Shown here: positions 1-8,902 of the stretch, piece by piece
Layout: every line of letters begins with the position of its first letter
Position numbering within the stretch: position 1 is the stretch's first letter
NCBI GenBank assembly: GCA_009914555.1
Contig: WNDY01000001.1
Span: 248,001 to 312,000 of the forward strand
Direction: 5' to 3'
DNA length: 64,000 nucleotides
DNA from: Xylophilus sp.
GTDB taxonomy: Bacteria; Pseudomonadota; Gammaproteobacteria; Burkholderiales; Burkholderiaceae_C
Translations under genes and position numbers: made by a program
Notes under the pieces: model-generated
What the model saw: only the letters and a program-made list of their open reading frames with translations
Databases searched by the model: none
Told to the model about the DNA's origin: nothing

Positions 1-2189
1 CGCGGCGTGTCGGCCAAGGGCTTGCCCACGTTGCTGTCGTTGTAGGCGCCTCGCGTGATCTCGCTGTCGAGGTAGGTGTAGCCGGCGAACACCTTCCATG
101 CCGGCACGATGGCGCCCGCGGCGCCCCGCTCGAAGCCGCGCACGCGGCTGCGTCCCACCTGCTCGGACGTGGTCGCGTCGACCTGCACCGTCGCGTTCTT
201 GCGGTCGGTGGTGAAGACCGCGCCGGTGAGGGACAGCTTCTCGTCGAGCACGTCCCACTTGGTCCCGATCTCGTAGGTGACGCTGCGCTCCGGCTCGAGC
301 GCGCGGTTGCTCGCGCTGACCTTGTCGTAGTCGCTGGTGCCGAGCGCGGCCGGCGTCGATGCGCTGGCGACGCTGGCGTAGATGCTCGCGTTGCGCGCGG
401 GCTTGTAGATCACGCCGGCCTGGTAGTTGAGGAAGTCGTCGCTCTGCTGCGCGATCGGCCCCGTCAGGTTTGCGCTGCGCGTGCGGTAGCTGTCCCAGCG
501 CAGCCCGGCGTTGACCAGCCACTGCTCGGTGAGCTTCATGGTGTCGAAGACGTAGGCGGCCTTCGTCTCGGTGCGGTAGAAGGTGGGATTGTTGTTGCGC
601 GCGACCGTCCCGCTCCAGGCGTCATAGGGATTCGGGCTGGAGAGGCTGGTGCAGTCGTACGATGCGAAGAGCGAGGGATAGGCCGCGCACTGCGGCTCGG
701 AGCCGGACTGGACCGCGGCGCTCGCATTGCTGCTGCTCACCGTCCAGCCGTCCACGGTCCAGCGCTCGCGGCTGAATTCCAGGCCCGCGTCGATGCTGTG
801 GTTCACCGCGCCGGTGCGGAACTCGCCGGAGACGTCGGTCTGGTTGGCCTGCGTGTCGGTGCGGGTCCACTGCGACTTGGCCTGGCGGAACACCGTGCCC
901 TGGAGCGTTCCTGCCAGGTTGACCTCCGCGTACAGCGGCGATGCGCCGTTGGGCGCGGTGGCGAGGTAGCTGTTGATCGAGCGGCCGCTGCGCGTCATGT
1001 TGCGCACGGTCCAGCCCGCGCCCAGGTCGTGCTCGATGGCCAGCGTGCCGATGTCGGTGCGCGTGCTGCGGAAGTCCCGGTCCTTCAGGCCGTAGAACGC
1101 ATGGCGGTCGGCCTGCCGGCTCGGCGCGCCGGTCGTGGGGTCGATCGGGATGCCGTAGTCGGGCATGCCCCGGTCTTCCAGGTGGTAGTAGTTGAGCGTG
1201 ACCCGCGTGGGCGTGCCCAGGCCCAGCGCCAGCGAGGGCGCGAAGCCGAACTTGTTGTAGTCCACCGTGCGGTCGCGGCCGGCCACATGGCCCTTGTCAC
1301 CCAGCACGTTGAGCCGCAGCGCGGCGGTGGGCGAGAGCGCCCAGTTGCCGTCGAGCGTGGCGCGCCCGCTGCTGGACGAGGCGGCCGTCAGCTCGCCGAC
1401 GGCGAAGTTCTCGCGGCGCGGCTGCTTGCTCACCATGTTGATGCTTCCGCCGCCGCCGCCGCGCCCGTAGTAGGCCGAATCGGGCCCCTTGAACACCTCG
1501 ATCTGTTCGAGGTTGAAGACTTCGCGCGTCTGCGCCCCGATGTCGCGCATGCCGTCGACCAGCATGTTGGACGTCGAGTTGAAGCCCCGGATGACCGGGC
1601 GGTCGGCCAGCGGCACGCCGCCCTCGCCGGCTGCGAAGGTGATGCCCGACGTGGTGCGCAGCACGTCCTGCAGCGAGGTCGAGCCGGTGTCCTCAATGAC
1701 CTGCCGCGGCACGACCGACACGGTGCGCGGCGTGTCGCGCAGCTCGGCCGTGAATTTGGGCGAGGCGGCGGCCACCGGCTGGTAGCTCTCCTGCGGCGCC
1801 GCGGCCACCACCGTGACCGGCGCCAGCGTGGGCGCGTCCGCGCCCGGGGCGGCGGCGCTGCGCCCGGCCGCAGGCCGCGACGCGACGGAAAGCTCGCCGC
1901 GCGGCCCGGCCACCAGGACCAGGTCCGTTCCCGCGAGCGCCCGCTGTATCGCCTGCTCGGCCGTGAAGCGGCCGCGCACCGCGCCGGCCGTGCGGCCCCG
2001 CGTCAGCCCGGGCAGGACCGTCAGGCTGCGGCCGGAAGCCGCAGCGATCGCATTGAGCACTTCGCCCAGGGGGCCGGCTGCGACGTCGTAGTCCTGGAAC
2101 GCGGCGGTCTGCGCGAAGGCCGGCGCGAGCGTCGAGACGGCGAGGACCGAGGCGATGCAGGAAGAGGCGAGGGGAAATCTGCTGGACAT
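1..2189 (-). CDS. TonB-dependent siderophore receptor, FecA/FpvA type, C-terminus cut by window edge
   Basis: Outer-membrane gated channel for a ferric siderophore. The ATG at 2189 gives a Sec signal peptide ending near APAFAQ, then a secretin/TonB short N-terminal (STN) signalling domain at about residues 30-85 (FQDYDVAAGPLGEVLNAIA), a plug domain around 125-240 (DTPRTVSVVPRQVIEDTG, VFKGPDSAYYGRGGGGG) and the start of the 22-strand barrel. The reading frame stays open to base 1, at a segment (GKPLADTP) typical of late barrel strands, so only roughly the last 100 residues are missing. The STN domain implies trans-envelope signalling, which fits the FecR and sigma factor genes just upstream on the same strand. 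The ligand cannot be told from sequence. Confidence 0.93.
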   Translation of the reverse strand, partial: MSSRFPLASSCIASVLAVSTLAPAFAQTAAFQDYDVAAGPLGEVLNAIAAASGRSLTVLPGLTRGRTAGAVRGRFTAEQAIQRALAGTDLVLVAGPRGELSVASRPAAGRSAAAPGADAPTLAPVTVVAAAPQESYQPVAAASPKFTAELRDTPRTVSVVPRQVIEDTGSTSLQDVLRTTSGITFAAGEGGVPLADRPVIRGFNSTSNMLVDGMRDIGAQTREVFNLEQIEVFKGPDSAYYGRGGGGGSINMVSKQPRRENFAVGELTAASSSSGRATLDGNWALSPTAALRLNVLGDKGHVAGRDRTVDYNKFGFAPSLALGLGTPTRVTLNYYHLEDRGMPDYGIPIDPTTGAPSRQADRHAFYGLKDRDFRSTRTDIGTLAIEHDLGAGWTVRNMTRSGRSINSYLATAPNGASPLYAEVNLAGTLQGTVFRQAKSQWTRTDTQANQTDVSGEFRTGAVNHSIDAGLEFSRERWTVDGWTVSSSNASAAVQSGSEPQCAAYPSLFASYDCTSLSSPNPYDAWSGTVARNNNPTFYRTETKAAYVFDTMKLTEQWLVNAGLRWDSYRTRSANLTGPIAQQSDDFLNYQAGVIYKPARNASIYASVASASTPAALGTSDYDKVSASNRALEPERSVTYEIGTKWDVLDEKLSLTGAVFTTDRKNATVQVDATTSEQVGRSRVRGFERGAAGAIVPAWKVFAGYTYLDSEITRGAYNDSNVGKPLADTP

Positions 2190-2275
2190 GGTGGAAAGGA
2201 AAAAAGAGGTGCTTTCCTTCCCAGTGCCGCGCCGCCGCCGCCGCCCCGCCGGACCGGACAGAATTTTACGTATAT

Positions 2276-3256
2276 TTACATTTCGGCCGTGTCGATGGTC
2301 ACGAGCCAGCTGCCGTAGCTGCGCACCGCGATCGGCAGCGTGCGGGCGATGACCTCCAGCGTGTGCAGCGGCTCGCCGAGCGGCCAGACGCCCTGGATGC
2401 GCAGGGCGGCGGCGCGGCCGGAGACGCGGATCCAGCCGGCGTGGTAGGCGCGCAGCTGCTCGACGACCTCGCCCAGCGGCTCGTCGAGCGCCTCGACCAT
2501 GCCGCGGCGCCAGGCCGCCGCCGCGCGCACCTGGCCCGGCTCCATCGCGGCCGGTGCGCGGCCGTCGTCGATGTGCCGGCCGTCGCCGGCATGGAGCGGC
2601 CACCGGCAACCATGCGCCTGCAGCGCCAGTGCACCGTGGAGGCAGGCGACGGTGGCGCGGCCGGACTGCCGCGCGGCCAGGAGGGTGGCGGTCTGCCCTG
2701 GCGCGACCTCCGCAGTGCACGCTCCCAGGCGCAGCCGCAGCGCGGCGTCGCCGGCGGCCACCTCCGCGCACAGGCGGCCCCGTTCGAGCCACAGCGCGCG
2801 CCGTGCCGGGCCGACGGCGAGGTCCACGGCCGAGCGGGCGTCGAGTTCGATCCGCGAGCCGTCCGGCAGCGCGACGGTGCGGCGCTCGCCCACGGCCGTG
2901 GCGGCGTCGGCGAGCCCGCCCTGATGCTGGCCCTCGTGGCACAGGGCGATGGCCAGCGAGGCGGCCGCGATGCCACCGCCCGCGACGCCGAGCAGCATGT
3001 CGCGCCGGCGCGGGGCGCGGGCGCCGAGCACGGCCCGCACCGCATCGGCCTGCGAGGCATGGCGGCGCACGACGGACTGCAGTGCGCCGAGTTCCTGCGC
3101 CAGGCTCGCCTCCACGGCCAGCCAGGCCTGCTCGTGGGCGGGCGCCTCCTGGCGCCACCGCAGCAGCTGGGCATGGTCCTGCGGTGTGGCCTGGCCCGAC
3201 ATGAGCCGCACCTTCCAGCGCACGGCGCGCTGGAGCAGCGCCTGCGGCGCGGTCAC
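2276..3256 (-). CDS. FecR-type anti-sigma regulator
   Basis: Inner-membrane transducer between the TonB receptor and the ECF sigma factor. The frame shows an N-terminal DUF4880 region (RAVRWKVRLMSGQATPQDHAQ, about 9-50), one transmembrane segment (LLGVAGGGIAAASLAIAL, about 90-108), a periplasmic FecR domain (ERRTVALPDGSRIELDARSA) and a C-terminal STN-like region. I start it at a GTG at 3256 because this keeps the whole DUF4880 domain and overlaps the sigma gene stop as GTGA; the next ATG at 3202 would delete a conserved part. It has 326 residues, normal for the family. Gene order sigma-fecR-receptor is the classic iron-siderophore signalling operon. Confidence 0.88.
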   Translation of the reverse strand: MTAPQALLQRAVRWKVRLMSGQATPQDHAQLLRWRQEAPAHEQAWLAVEASLAQELGALQSVVRRHASQADAVRAVLGARAPRRRDMLLGVAGGGIAAASLAIALCHEGQHQGGLADAATAVGERRTVALPDGSRIELDARSAVDLAVGPARRALWLERGRLCAEVAAGDAALRLRLGACTAEVAPGQTATLLAARQSGRATVACLHGALALQAHGCRWPLHAGDGRHIDDGRAPAAMEPGQVRAAAAWRRGMVEALDEPLGEVVEQLRAYHAGWIRVSGRAAALRIQGVWPLGEPLHTLEVIARTLPIAVRSYGSWLVTIDTAEM

Positions 3257-3771
3257 CGGCCCGCTCCGCAGGCGCGTTCGGCCACGCAACGCAGCAGCGC
3301 GCGCTCCACGTAGCGGCCCACGGTCCGCACCGACACGCCCAGGCGCCGCGCGATCTCGCCGTGCTCCATGCCGTCCACGGCGCTGAAGAGGAAAGCCAGG
3401 CGCACGGCCGCCGGCAGGTCCTGCATCCAGCGGTCCAGCGCCTGCAGCGTCTGGATCACGACCAGCCGCTCCTCCGCGGACGGCCCGGCCTGCGGCGCGT
3501 GGTGCCGCAGATGCTCCAGATAGGCCTCCTCGAGGTCGCGGCGCCGCAGCAGCCGCCACACGAGCCGCTTGGCGACGACGGTCAGAAAGGCTTCGGGCTC
3601 GCGGATGCTGCCCGGATCGGGGTGCCGGACCACCTGCACGAAGGTTTCGGCCGCGATGTCCCCGGCATCCGCCCGGCTGGACAGCTTCCTGCGTACGCGG
3701 GCGAGCAGCCAGGGGTGGTAGTCGGTGAAGAGTTGCGCGATGGTGCGCTCTGCCGTGGGCAGGCGGTCCAT
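3253..3771 (-). CDS. ECF RNA polymerase sigma factor, FecI family
   Basis: A 172-residue extracytoplasmic-function sigma factor. Region 2 lies at about residues 12-75 (LFTDYHPWLLARVRRKL, DIAAETFVQVV) and region 4 at about 110-160 (LPAAVRLAFLFSAVDGMEHGEIARRLGVSV, a helix-turn-helix). It should direct transcription of the receptor gene downstream once the siderophore signal passes through FecR. The first gene of the three-gene unit, translationally coupled to fecR by a 4-base overlap. Iron control through Fur is expected from the family, but I did not identify a clear Fur box in the 100 bases upstream. Confidence 0.9.
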   Translation of the reverse strand: MDRLPTAERTIAQLFTDYHPWLLARVRRKLSSRADAGDIAAETFVQVVRHPDPGSIREPEAFLTVVAKRLVWRLLRRRDLEEAYLEHLRHHAPQAGPSAEERLVVIQTLQALDRWMQDLPAAVRLAFLFSAVDGMEHGEIARRLGVSVRTVGRYVERALLRCVAERACGAGR

Positions 3772-3873
3772 GGTGAGCCAGCGGTCTATGGAATGAGAGC
3801 TTTTCTCATCATAGCATCTGGAGACGCGGATGCCGTGCCGATGGTCGGCGCGCCCGGCCGAAGCGCAGGCCGT

Positions 3874-4071
3874 TCAGGCGTCGGGGCACCTTCGTCCGCG
3901 CCGGTGCCACAGGCGCAGTGCGGGGAAGTACATGCCGACCACCGCGGTCAGCACCACGAACACCAGGCCGACGGTCATCGCGACGATTCAGAAGCGTGGG
4001 GCCTCGCGCGAGACGAGCCCTCCCGCGACCACGGATGGAGCCACCAGCAACCGTCTTGCCAACCACGGCAT
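3874..4071 (-). pseudogene. Small membrane ORF interrupted by an in-frame TGA
   Basis: Read from ATG 4071, preceded by GGAGG at a good distance, the frame encodes a hydrophobic start (PWLARRLLVAPSVVAGGLVS), meets TGA at 3990-3988, then continues in the same frame with IVAMTVGLVFVVLTAVVGMY (one clear transmembrane helix) and a basic tail before the stop at 3874. The sequence on both sides of the TGA looks coherent, so a Trp codon may have become TGA; alternatively there are two tiny ORFs, the second starting at ATG 3978 (34 residues). I do not recognise the family. It lies downstream of the LysR gene on the same strand. Confidence 0.35.
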
Positions 4072-4102
4072 GGGCTTTTCCTCCAGCTACGACGTTGGCA
4101 CG

Positions 4103-4171
4103 TTATGGCGAGATGGCCTTGCCCGGGGGCATGGTGTCCCGCGGATCCGGTGCACCTCTGATCGTGGGCAT
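4103..4171 (-). CDS. Candidate 22-residue leader-like ORF
   Basis: ATG at 4171 is preceded by GGAGAAACC and the frame runs 22 codons, rich in Pro, Gly and Arg, stopping 31 bases before the start of the split membrane ORF. It may be a leader peptide or a remnant of a larger decayed gene. Only the ribosome-binding site and its position support it; I recognise no family. Confidence 0.2.
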   Translation of the reverse strand: MPTIRGAPDPRDTMPPGKAISP

Positions 4172-4248
4172 GGTTTCTCCGTCGCACCGCGCCGCGCCGG
4201 GCGGGGGGTATGCACCGACAGCGGCCGGCTGGCAGGCGCCATGGGCAC

Positions 4249-5208
4249 TCATGCCGGGGGGTATTTGACGGCGGCGGCGGCCGCGATCCATTGCGTGAAC
4301 GCGGCCACGGCCGTGTCGCCAGCGCGGTCGTCGCCCACGACCAGCGTGTAGTCGGGGCCGCGCCAGGCCGGCCCGGCGAGCGGGCACACGAGGCGGCCGG
4401 TGGCGATCTCGCGCTCGATGAGCGGCAGCGACGCCAGCGTCACGCCCAGCCCCTCGACGGCCGCGCCCAGCTGGAGGTAGACGTGGTCGAAGTCGAGGTG
4501 GCGCGCCGGCCGCAGGCCCGGCGCGCCGGCCTCCTGCAGCCAGCCGGCCCAGGCGGCGCGGGTGCTCGTGGAATGCAGAAGCGTGTGGCTGCGCAGGTCC
4601 GCCACCGCCTGGATCGGGTGGCGCTGCAGCACCGACGGACTGCAGGCCGGCAGGCGCAGGTCGGCCATCAGCGCCGTGGACCGGAGCCCCGCCGCGGTCT
4701 CCGGGCCCGAACGCACGCCGACGTCGAACGCATCGCCGACATAGCGCAGCCGGCGCGAGCTGGTCGACAGCCGCACCTCGATGTCGGGATAGCGCGACTC
4801 GAAGTCGGCCAGCCGCGGAATCAGCCAGCACAGCGCGAAGCTTGCCAGCGCATTGACCCGCACCACGCCCGAGACGCGGCGCACGGCGCTCCGGTGGCGC
4901 AGCCGCTCGGCGCCGGCCGCGAGGCCGTCGAAGGCCTTGCCCACGTCGGCCAGCAGGGCGGCGCCCTCGTCGGTGAGCTGCACACCGCGTGGCCGGCGTT
5001 CGAACAGCGGCTTGCCGAACCAGTCCTCCAGCAGCCGTATCTGCTTGCCGACGGCCCAGTGGGTCACGTTCAGCTCGGCCGCGGCGGCGGCGAAGCTGCC
5101 GTGCCGCGCCACCGCCTCGAAGCCGCGCAGCGCATTGAGCGGCGGCAGCCGGCCGCGCTCCGCATGTGGCGGCTGGGCGGGTGATCCAGCGTGACTTTTT
5201 CTCTCCAT
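4249..5208 (-). CDS. LysR-family transcriptional regulator (GcvA-like)
   Basis: A 319-residue LysR regulator. The N-terminal winged helix-turn-helix spans about residues 22-80 (LNALRGFEAVARHGSFAAAA, LNVTHWAVGKQIRLLED), with the GcvA/AmpR-type opening PPLNALRGFEA, followed by the periplasmic-binding-like effector domain. The frame is open far upstream, but the ATG at 5208 puts the HTH at the usual distance from the start, so the extension is discarded. It is divergent from the MFS transporter gene with only 54 bases between them, so it probably controls that gene and the SDR behind it. The effector is unknown. Confidence 0.88.
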   Translation of the reverse strand: MERKSHAGSPAQPPHAERGRLPPLNALRGFEAVARHGSFAAAAAELNVTHWAVGKQIRLLEDWFGKPLFERRPRGVQLTDEGAALLADVGKAFDGLAAGAERLRHRSAVRRVSGVVRVNALASFALCWLIPRLADFESRYPDIEVRLSTSSRRLRYVGDAFDVGVRSGPETAAGLRSTALMADLRLPACSPSVLQRHPIQAVADLRSHTLLHSTSTRAAWAGWLQEAGAPGLRPARHLDFDHVYLQLGAAVEGLGVTLASLPLIEREIATGRLVCPLAGPAWRGPDYTLVVGDDRAGDTAVAAFTQWIAAAAAVKYPPA

Positions 5209-5262
5209 TGGCGCGATATTAAGTCGGTGGTGGTTTCGCCGGCGCCGCCCTAGCATCGACCG

Positions 5263-6456
5263 ATGACATCGATTCCGCGCGCCGCCGCGCCGCCCGCGCC
5301 TGCCCGCACCCGGGTGCTGTGGCTGTCCTGCGTGGCGCATGCGCTGCACGACGGCTACACCGACATGGTCTACGTGCTGCTGCCGGTCTGGCAGGCGGAG
5401 TTCGGCCTGGGGTTCGGTGCGCTGGCCATGCTGCGCGGCATCTACGCCGGCACCATGGCCTGCCTGCAGATACCGGCCGGCCGGCTCGCGCGGCGGACCG
5501 GCAGCCGTGCCACCCTGGCGGCGGGCACGCTGCTGGCGGCGGCGGGCTATGCGGCCGCCGGCACGAGCGGCAGCCTGCTGGGACTGTGCGCGGCGCTGGC
5601 CCTGTCGGGCAGCGGCTCCAGCACCCAGCATCCGCTGGCCTCCGGCGCCGTGTCGCGTGCCTACGGCAGCGGCGCGCGCGGCCCTCTGGGCGTCTACAAC
5701 TTCGCCGGCGACCTCGGCAAGGCGGCGCTGCCGGCGGCCCTGTCGCTGCTGGTGGCCGCCATGCCCTGGCGCCATGCGCTGTGGGCGGTGTCCGCCCTCG
5801 GCGCGCTGGTGGCCGTGGGCATCGCACTTTTCCTCCCTGCGCTGCCGGATGGCGCCCCGGCGGCGGGGCCTGCGGCCGACGGCGGCCGGCCCGCGTCCGC
5901 CCGGGGCTTTCGCCTGCTGCTGGCCATCGGCGTGCTCGACACCGGCGTGCGCATGGGCGTGCTGACCTTCCTGCCGTTCCTGCTCCAGGACAAGGGCATT
6001 GCGGCCCCGATGCTGGGCACGGCGCTGGCCCTGCTGTTCATCGGCGGCGCGGCGGGCAAGTTCGTCTGCGGCTGGCTCGGCGAGCGCCTGGGCGTCGTCG
6101 GCACCGTGTTCGCCACAGAAGGCGGCACCGCCGTCTGCATCGTCGCCGTGCTGCTGTGCCCGCTGGGCCCGGCGCTCGTGCTGCTGCCGCTGCTCGGTGC
6201 GATGCTCAACGGCACCTCGTCGGTGCTGTACGGCACCGTGCCGGACCTGGCGCCGCCCGGCGGCACCGAGCGCGCCTTTGCGCTGTTCTACACCGGCGTC
6301 ATCGCCTCGGGCGCCGTGGCGCCGGTGGCCTACGGGCTGCTGGGCGACCAGGTCGGCATCCGGCCCGCGACGCTGGCCGCGGCGGCGACGGCGGTGGCGA
6401 TCATTCCCCTGGCATGGGCGCTGCACCGTCGGCTGCCGCGGGCCGCGCGACCGTGA
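5263..6456 (+). CDS. MFS transporter, fosmidomycin-resistance-like
   Basis: A 397-residue integral membrane permease with about 12 hydrophobic segments. The beginning (LSCVAHALHDGYTDMVYVLLPVW) carries the HxxxD-type first helix seen in fosmidomycin resistance (Fsr)-like MFS exporters; a loop between helices 2 and 3 reads GRLARRTGSR, and SSTQHPLASG resembles the helix 4 motif of that group. Divergent from a LysR gene and followed after 30 bases by an SDR gene, suggesting a two-gene unit of efflux plus reduction. Substrate not predictable. Confidence 0.85.
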   Translation: MTSIPRAAAPPAPARTRVLWLSCVAHALHDGYTDMVYVLLPVWQAEFGLGFGALAMLRGIYAGTMACLQIPAGRLARRTGSRATLAAGTLLAAAGYAAAGTSGSLLGLCAALALSGSGSSTQHPLASGAVSRAYGSGARGPLGVYNFAGDLGKAALPAALSLLVAAMPWRHALWAVSALGALVAVGIALFLPALPDGAPAAGPAADGGRPASARGFRLLLAIGVLDTGVRMGVLTFLPFLLQDKGIAAPMLGTALALLFIGGAAGKFVCGWLGERLGVVGTVFATEGGTAVCIVAVLLCPLGPALVLLPLLGAMLNGTSSVLYGTVPDLAPPGGTERAFALFYTGVIASGAVAPVAYGLLGDQVGIRPATLAAAATAVAIIPLAWALHRRLPRAARP

Positions 6457-6486
6457 GCCGCCACCTTCCCCTGGAGCTTCGTCCCG

Positions 6487-7251
6487 ATGAATGCCTTGCC
6501 GAACGCACCCCTGATCCTCATCACCGGCGCGAGCCGCAGCATCGGCGCCGCGACGGCGCGGCTCGCGGCCCGGCAGGGCTACGACGTCGCGATCAGCTAC
6601 GTCGCCAGCGACTCCGCGGCGCAGGCCGTCGTCGCCGATGTCGAGTCGCTCGGCCGCCGGGCGCTCGCGGTTCGCGCCGACAGCGCCGATCCGCAGCAGG
6701 TGGCGGCGCTGTTCGAAGCCGTCGACCGCGCGTTCGGCCGCAGCCTCGACGTGCTGGTCAACAACGCCGCGGTGCTGGCGCGGCAGTCGCGGCTGGAGGG
6801 GCTGGACTTCGCGCGGCTGCAGCGCGTCTTCGCCGTCAATGCGATCGGCCCGATGCTGTGCGCGCAGCAGGCGGTGTGGCGCATGTCCCACCGCCACCAG
6901 GGGCGCGGCGGCGCCATCGTCAACGTGTCCTCGGCCTCGGCGCGGCTCGGCAGCCCCCACGAATACGTCGACTACGCGGCCTCCAAAGGTGCGCTGGAGA
7001 CGTTCACGACCGGCCTGGCCAGGGAGGTGGCGCGCGAAGGCATCCGCGTGAACTGCGTGCGCCCCGGCCACATCTATACCGACATGCATGCCAGCGGCGG
7101 CGAGCCGGGCCGGGTGGACCGCGTCAAGGACACGATCCCCATGGGCCGCGGCGGCCAGCCCGAAGAGGTGGCGCGGGCCATCCTGTGGCTAGCGGGCGCC
7201 GAGGCTTCCTTCGTGACCGGCACCTTCCTCGACGCCACCGGCGGCAAGTGA
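6487..7251 (+). CDS. Short-chain dehydrogenase/reductase
   Basis: A 254-residue classical SDR. The NAD(P)-binding glycine motif is ITGASRSIGAATARL (about residues 12-26), the structural NNAA motif follows (VLVNNAAVLA), catalytic Ser sits in VNVSSASARLGSP, and the YxxxK pair is in YVDYAASKGALE (about 160-170). C-terminal PMGRGGQPEEVARAILWL and TFLDATGGK are standard. Cytosolic oxidoreductase probably acting on a sugar or hydroxy compound. The likely partner is the MFS gene upstream in the same orientation. Confidence 0.9.
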   Translation: MNALPNAPLILITGASRSIGAATARLAARQGYDVAISYVASDSAAQAVVADVESLGRRALAVRADSADPQQVAALFEAVDRAFGRSLDVLVNNAAVLARQSRLEGLDFARLQRVFAVNAIGPMLCAQQAVWRMSHRHQGRGGAIVNVSSASARLGSPHEYVDYAASKGALETFTTGLAREVAREGIRVNCVRPGHIYTDMHASGGEPGRVDRVKDTIPMGRGGQPEEVARAILWLAGAEASFVTGTFLDATGGK

Positions 7252-7263
7252 GAAGAAGGGTGG

Positions 7264-8688
7264 CTACAGCGCGAAGATCTTGCCCGGATTCATGATGTTC
7301 TGCGGATCGAGCGCGCGCTTGATCGTGCGCATCAGCTCCACCGCGCCGGCCCCGGCTTCGGCCGGCAGGAACGCCATCTTGTGCAGGCCGATGCCGTGCT
7401 CGCCGGTGCAGGTGCCGCCCGCGGCGATGGCCCGCTCGACCAGCGCGTGGTTGAGGCGCTCGGCCACGGTGCGCTCCGCATCGGAGGCCGGGTCGATCAG
7501 GTAGCCCATGTGGAAGTTGCCGTCGCCCACGTGGCCGACGAGGAAGTAGGGCAGGCCGGCCGCTTCGGCCTCGGCCACGGCGAGCAGCACCGCGTCGGCC
7601 AGCCTCGCGATCGGCACGCAGACGTCGGTGGTCACCACGCGGCAGCCGGGGCGCGACTGCACGCCGGCGAAGTACGCGTTGTGCCGCGCCGTCCACAGGC
7701 GGGTGCGCTCCTCAGGCGTGTGGGCCCATTCGAAGTCGTTTCCGCCGTGGTCGGCCGCCAGTTCCTGCACCAGTTCTGCCTGTTCCTTTACGCCGGTCGG
7801 CGAGCCGTGGAATTCCATCAGCAGCATCGGCTCCTCGCGCAGGCCGAGCTTGCTGTGGGCGTTGACCATGCGCACCGTGTTGGCGTCGAGCAGCTCGACG
7901 CGCGCGATCGGCACGCCGACCTGGATGACCGCGATGGTAGTGCGCACCGCGGCCTCGATGCTCGGGAAGGAGCAGACCGCCGCCGAGATGGCCTCGGGCA
8001 GCGGGTAGACGCGCAGCGAGACTTCGGTCACCACGCCGAGCGTGCCCTCGCTGCCGACGATGAGGCGCGTGAGGTCGTAGCCGGCGCTGCTTTTCCTGGC
8101 CAGCGTGCCGGTGCGCACGACTTCGCCGGCGGCGGTCACGATTTCGAGCGCCAGCACGTTCTCGCGCATGGTGCCGTAGCGCACCGCGTTCGTGCCCGAG
8201 GCGCGGGTGGAGGCCATGCCGCCGATGGAGGCGTCGGCGCCCGGGTCGATCGGGAAGAACAGGCCCTGGTGGCGCAGTTCCTCGTTGAGTTGCTTGCGCG
8301 TGACGCCGGGCTGTACCGTGACCGTCAGGTTCTCGGCGTGCACGGCCAGCACGCGGTTCAGGCGGTTGACGTCGATGCTGATGCCGCCCTGCACGGCGAG
8401 CAGCTGGCCTTCGATCGACGAGCCGGCGCCGAAGGGGATGACCGGCACCGCGTGGCGCGCAGCCAGCGCCACCGCGTCGGCCACGTCTTGCGTGCTTTCG
8501 GCAAACACCACGGCCGCCGGCGGCGGCACGGCGAACGGCGACTCGTCGCGGCCGTGCTGCTCGCGCACCGCCTGCGCGGTCGACAGCTGCGCGCCGAAGC
8601 GCTCGCGCAGCGCGTCGATGAGGGCGGCGGGCACCGTGCGCTGGGCGACGGTGGGAACGAGGTGGGCGGGGTCGGTGGGAGCGTTCAT
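7264..8688 (-). CDS. FAD-linked oxidase, D-lactate dehydrogenase (cytochrome)/glycolate oxidase GlcD type
   Basis: A 474-residue flavoprotein of the VAO/PCMH family. The FAD-binding domain shows PVIPFGAGSSIEGQ, FPIDPGADASIGGMASTRAS and LTRLIVGSEGTLGVVTEVSL; the C-terminal domain carries GHVGDGNFH, TCTGEHGIG and DPQNIMNPGKIFAL, hallmarks of respiratory D-2-hydroxyacid dehydrogenases. It oxidises a D-2-hydroxy acid, most likely D-lactate, passing electrons to the respiratory chain. It converges on the SDR gene with 12 bases between the two stops. Confidence 0.92.
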   Translation of the reverse strand: MNAPTDPAHLVPTVAQRTVPAALIDALRERFGAQLSTAQAVREQHGRDESPFAVPPPAAVVFAESTQDVADAVALAARHAVPVIPFGAGSSIEGQLLAVQGGISIDVNRLNRVLAVHAENLTVTVQPGVTRKQLNEELRHQGLFFPIDPGADASIGGMASTRASGTNAVRYGTMRENVLALEIVTAAGEVVRTGTLARKSSAGYDLTRLIVGSEGTLGVVTEVSLRVYPLPEAISAAVCSFPSIEAAVRTTIAVIQVGVPIARVELLDANTVRMVNAHSKLGLREEPMLLMEFHGSPTGVKEQAELVQELAADHGGNDFEWAHTPEERTRLWTARHNAYFAGVQSRPGCRVVTTDVCVPIARLADAVLLAVAEAEAAGLPYFLVGHVGDGNFHMGYLIDPASDAERTVAERLNHALVERAIAAGGTCTGEHGIGLHKMAFLPAEAGAGAVELMRTIKRALDPQNIMNPGKIFAL

Positions 8689-8902
8689 CGGCGGTCTCTG
8701 CCGCCCAGCGTTCGTGGGGCGCGCGGCGGCATGCGGGTAAAGCGCATATTTTGCGCCCGGCCGCGCGTGGGCCGGATACGAATTGCGCCGCCGGGGCGAT
8801 CGCCGCGCACAAGCACCATCCGTTGCCGCCTACAGGGCGCAGGACTGCGCGCACCGGACGCTGGCCCTCCCCACAACCCTCTCACTCCCCAGGAGGTTCC
8901 CC

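Noticed and set aside
3988-3990. The TGA as a selenocysteine codon.
   Set aside because: No stem-loop of SECIS type follows and the small membrane protein has no redox motif; a nonsense change is simpler.
4249-7089. A 946-codon open frame on the minus strand across the MFS and SDR genes.
   Set aside because: Only the last 319 codons read as protein (LysR). The rest is Arg/His/Gln-rich shadow of the plus-strand genes, a usual effect of very high G+C.
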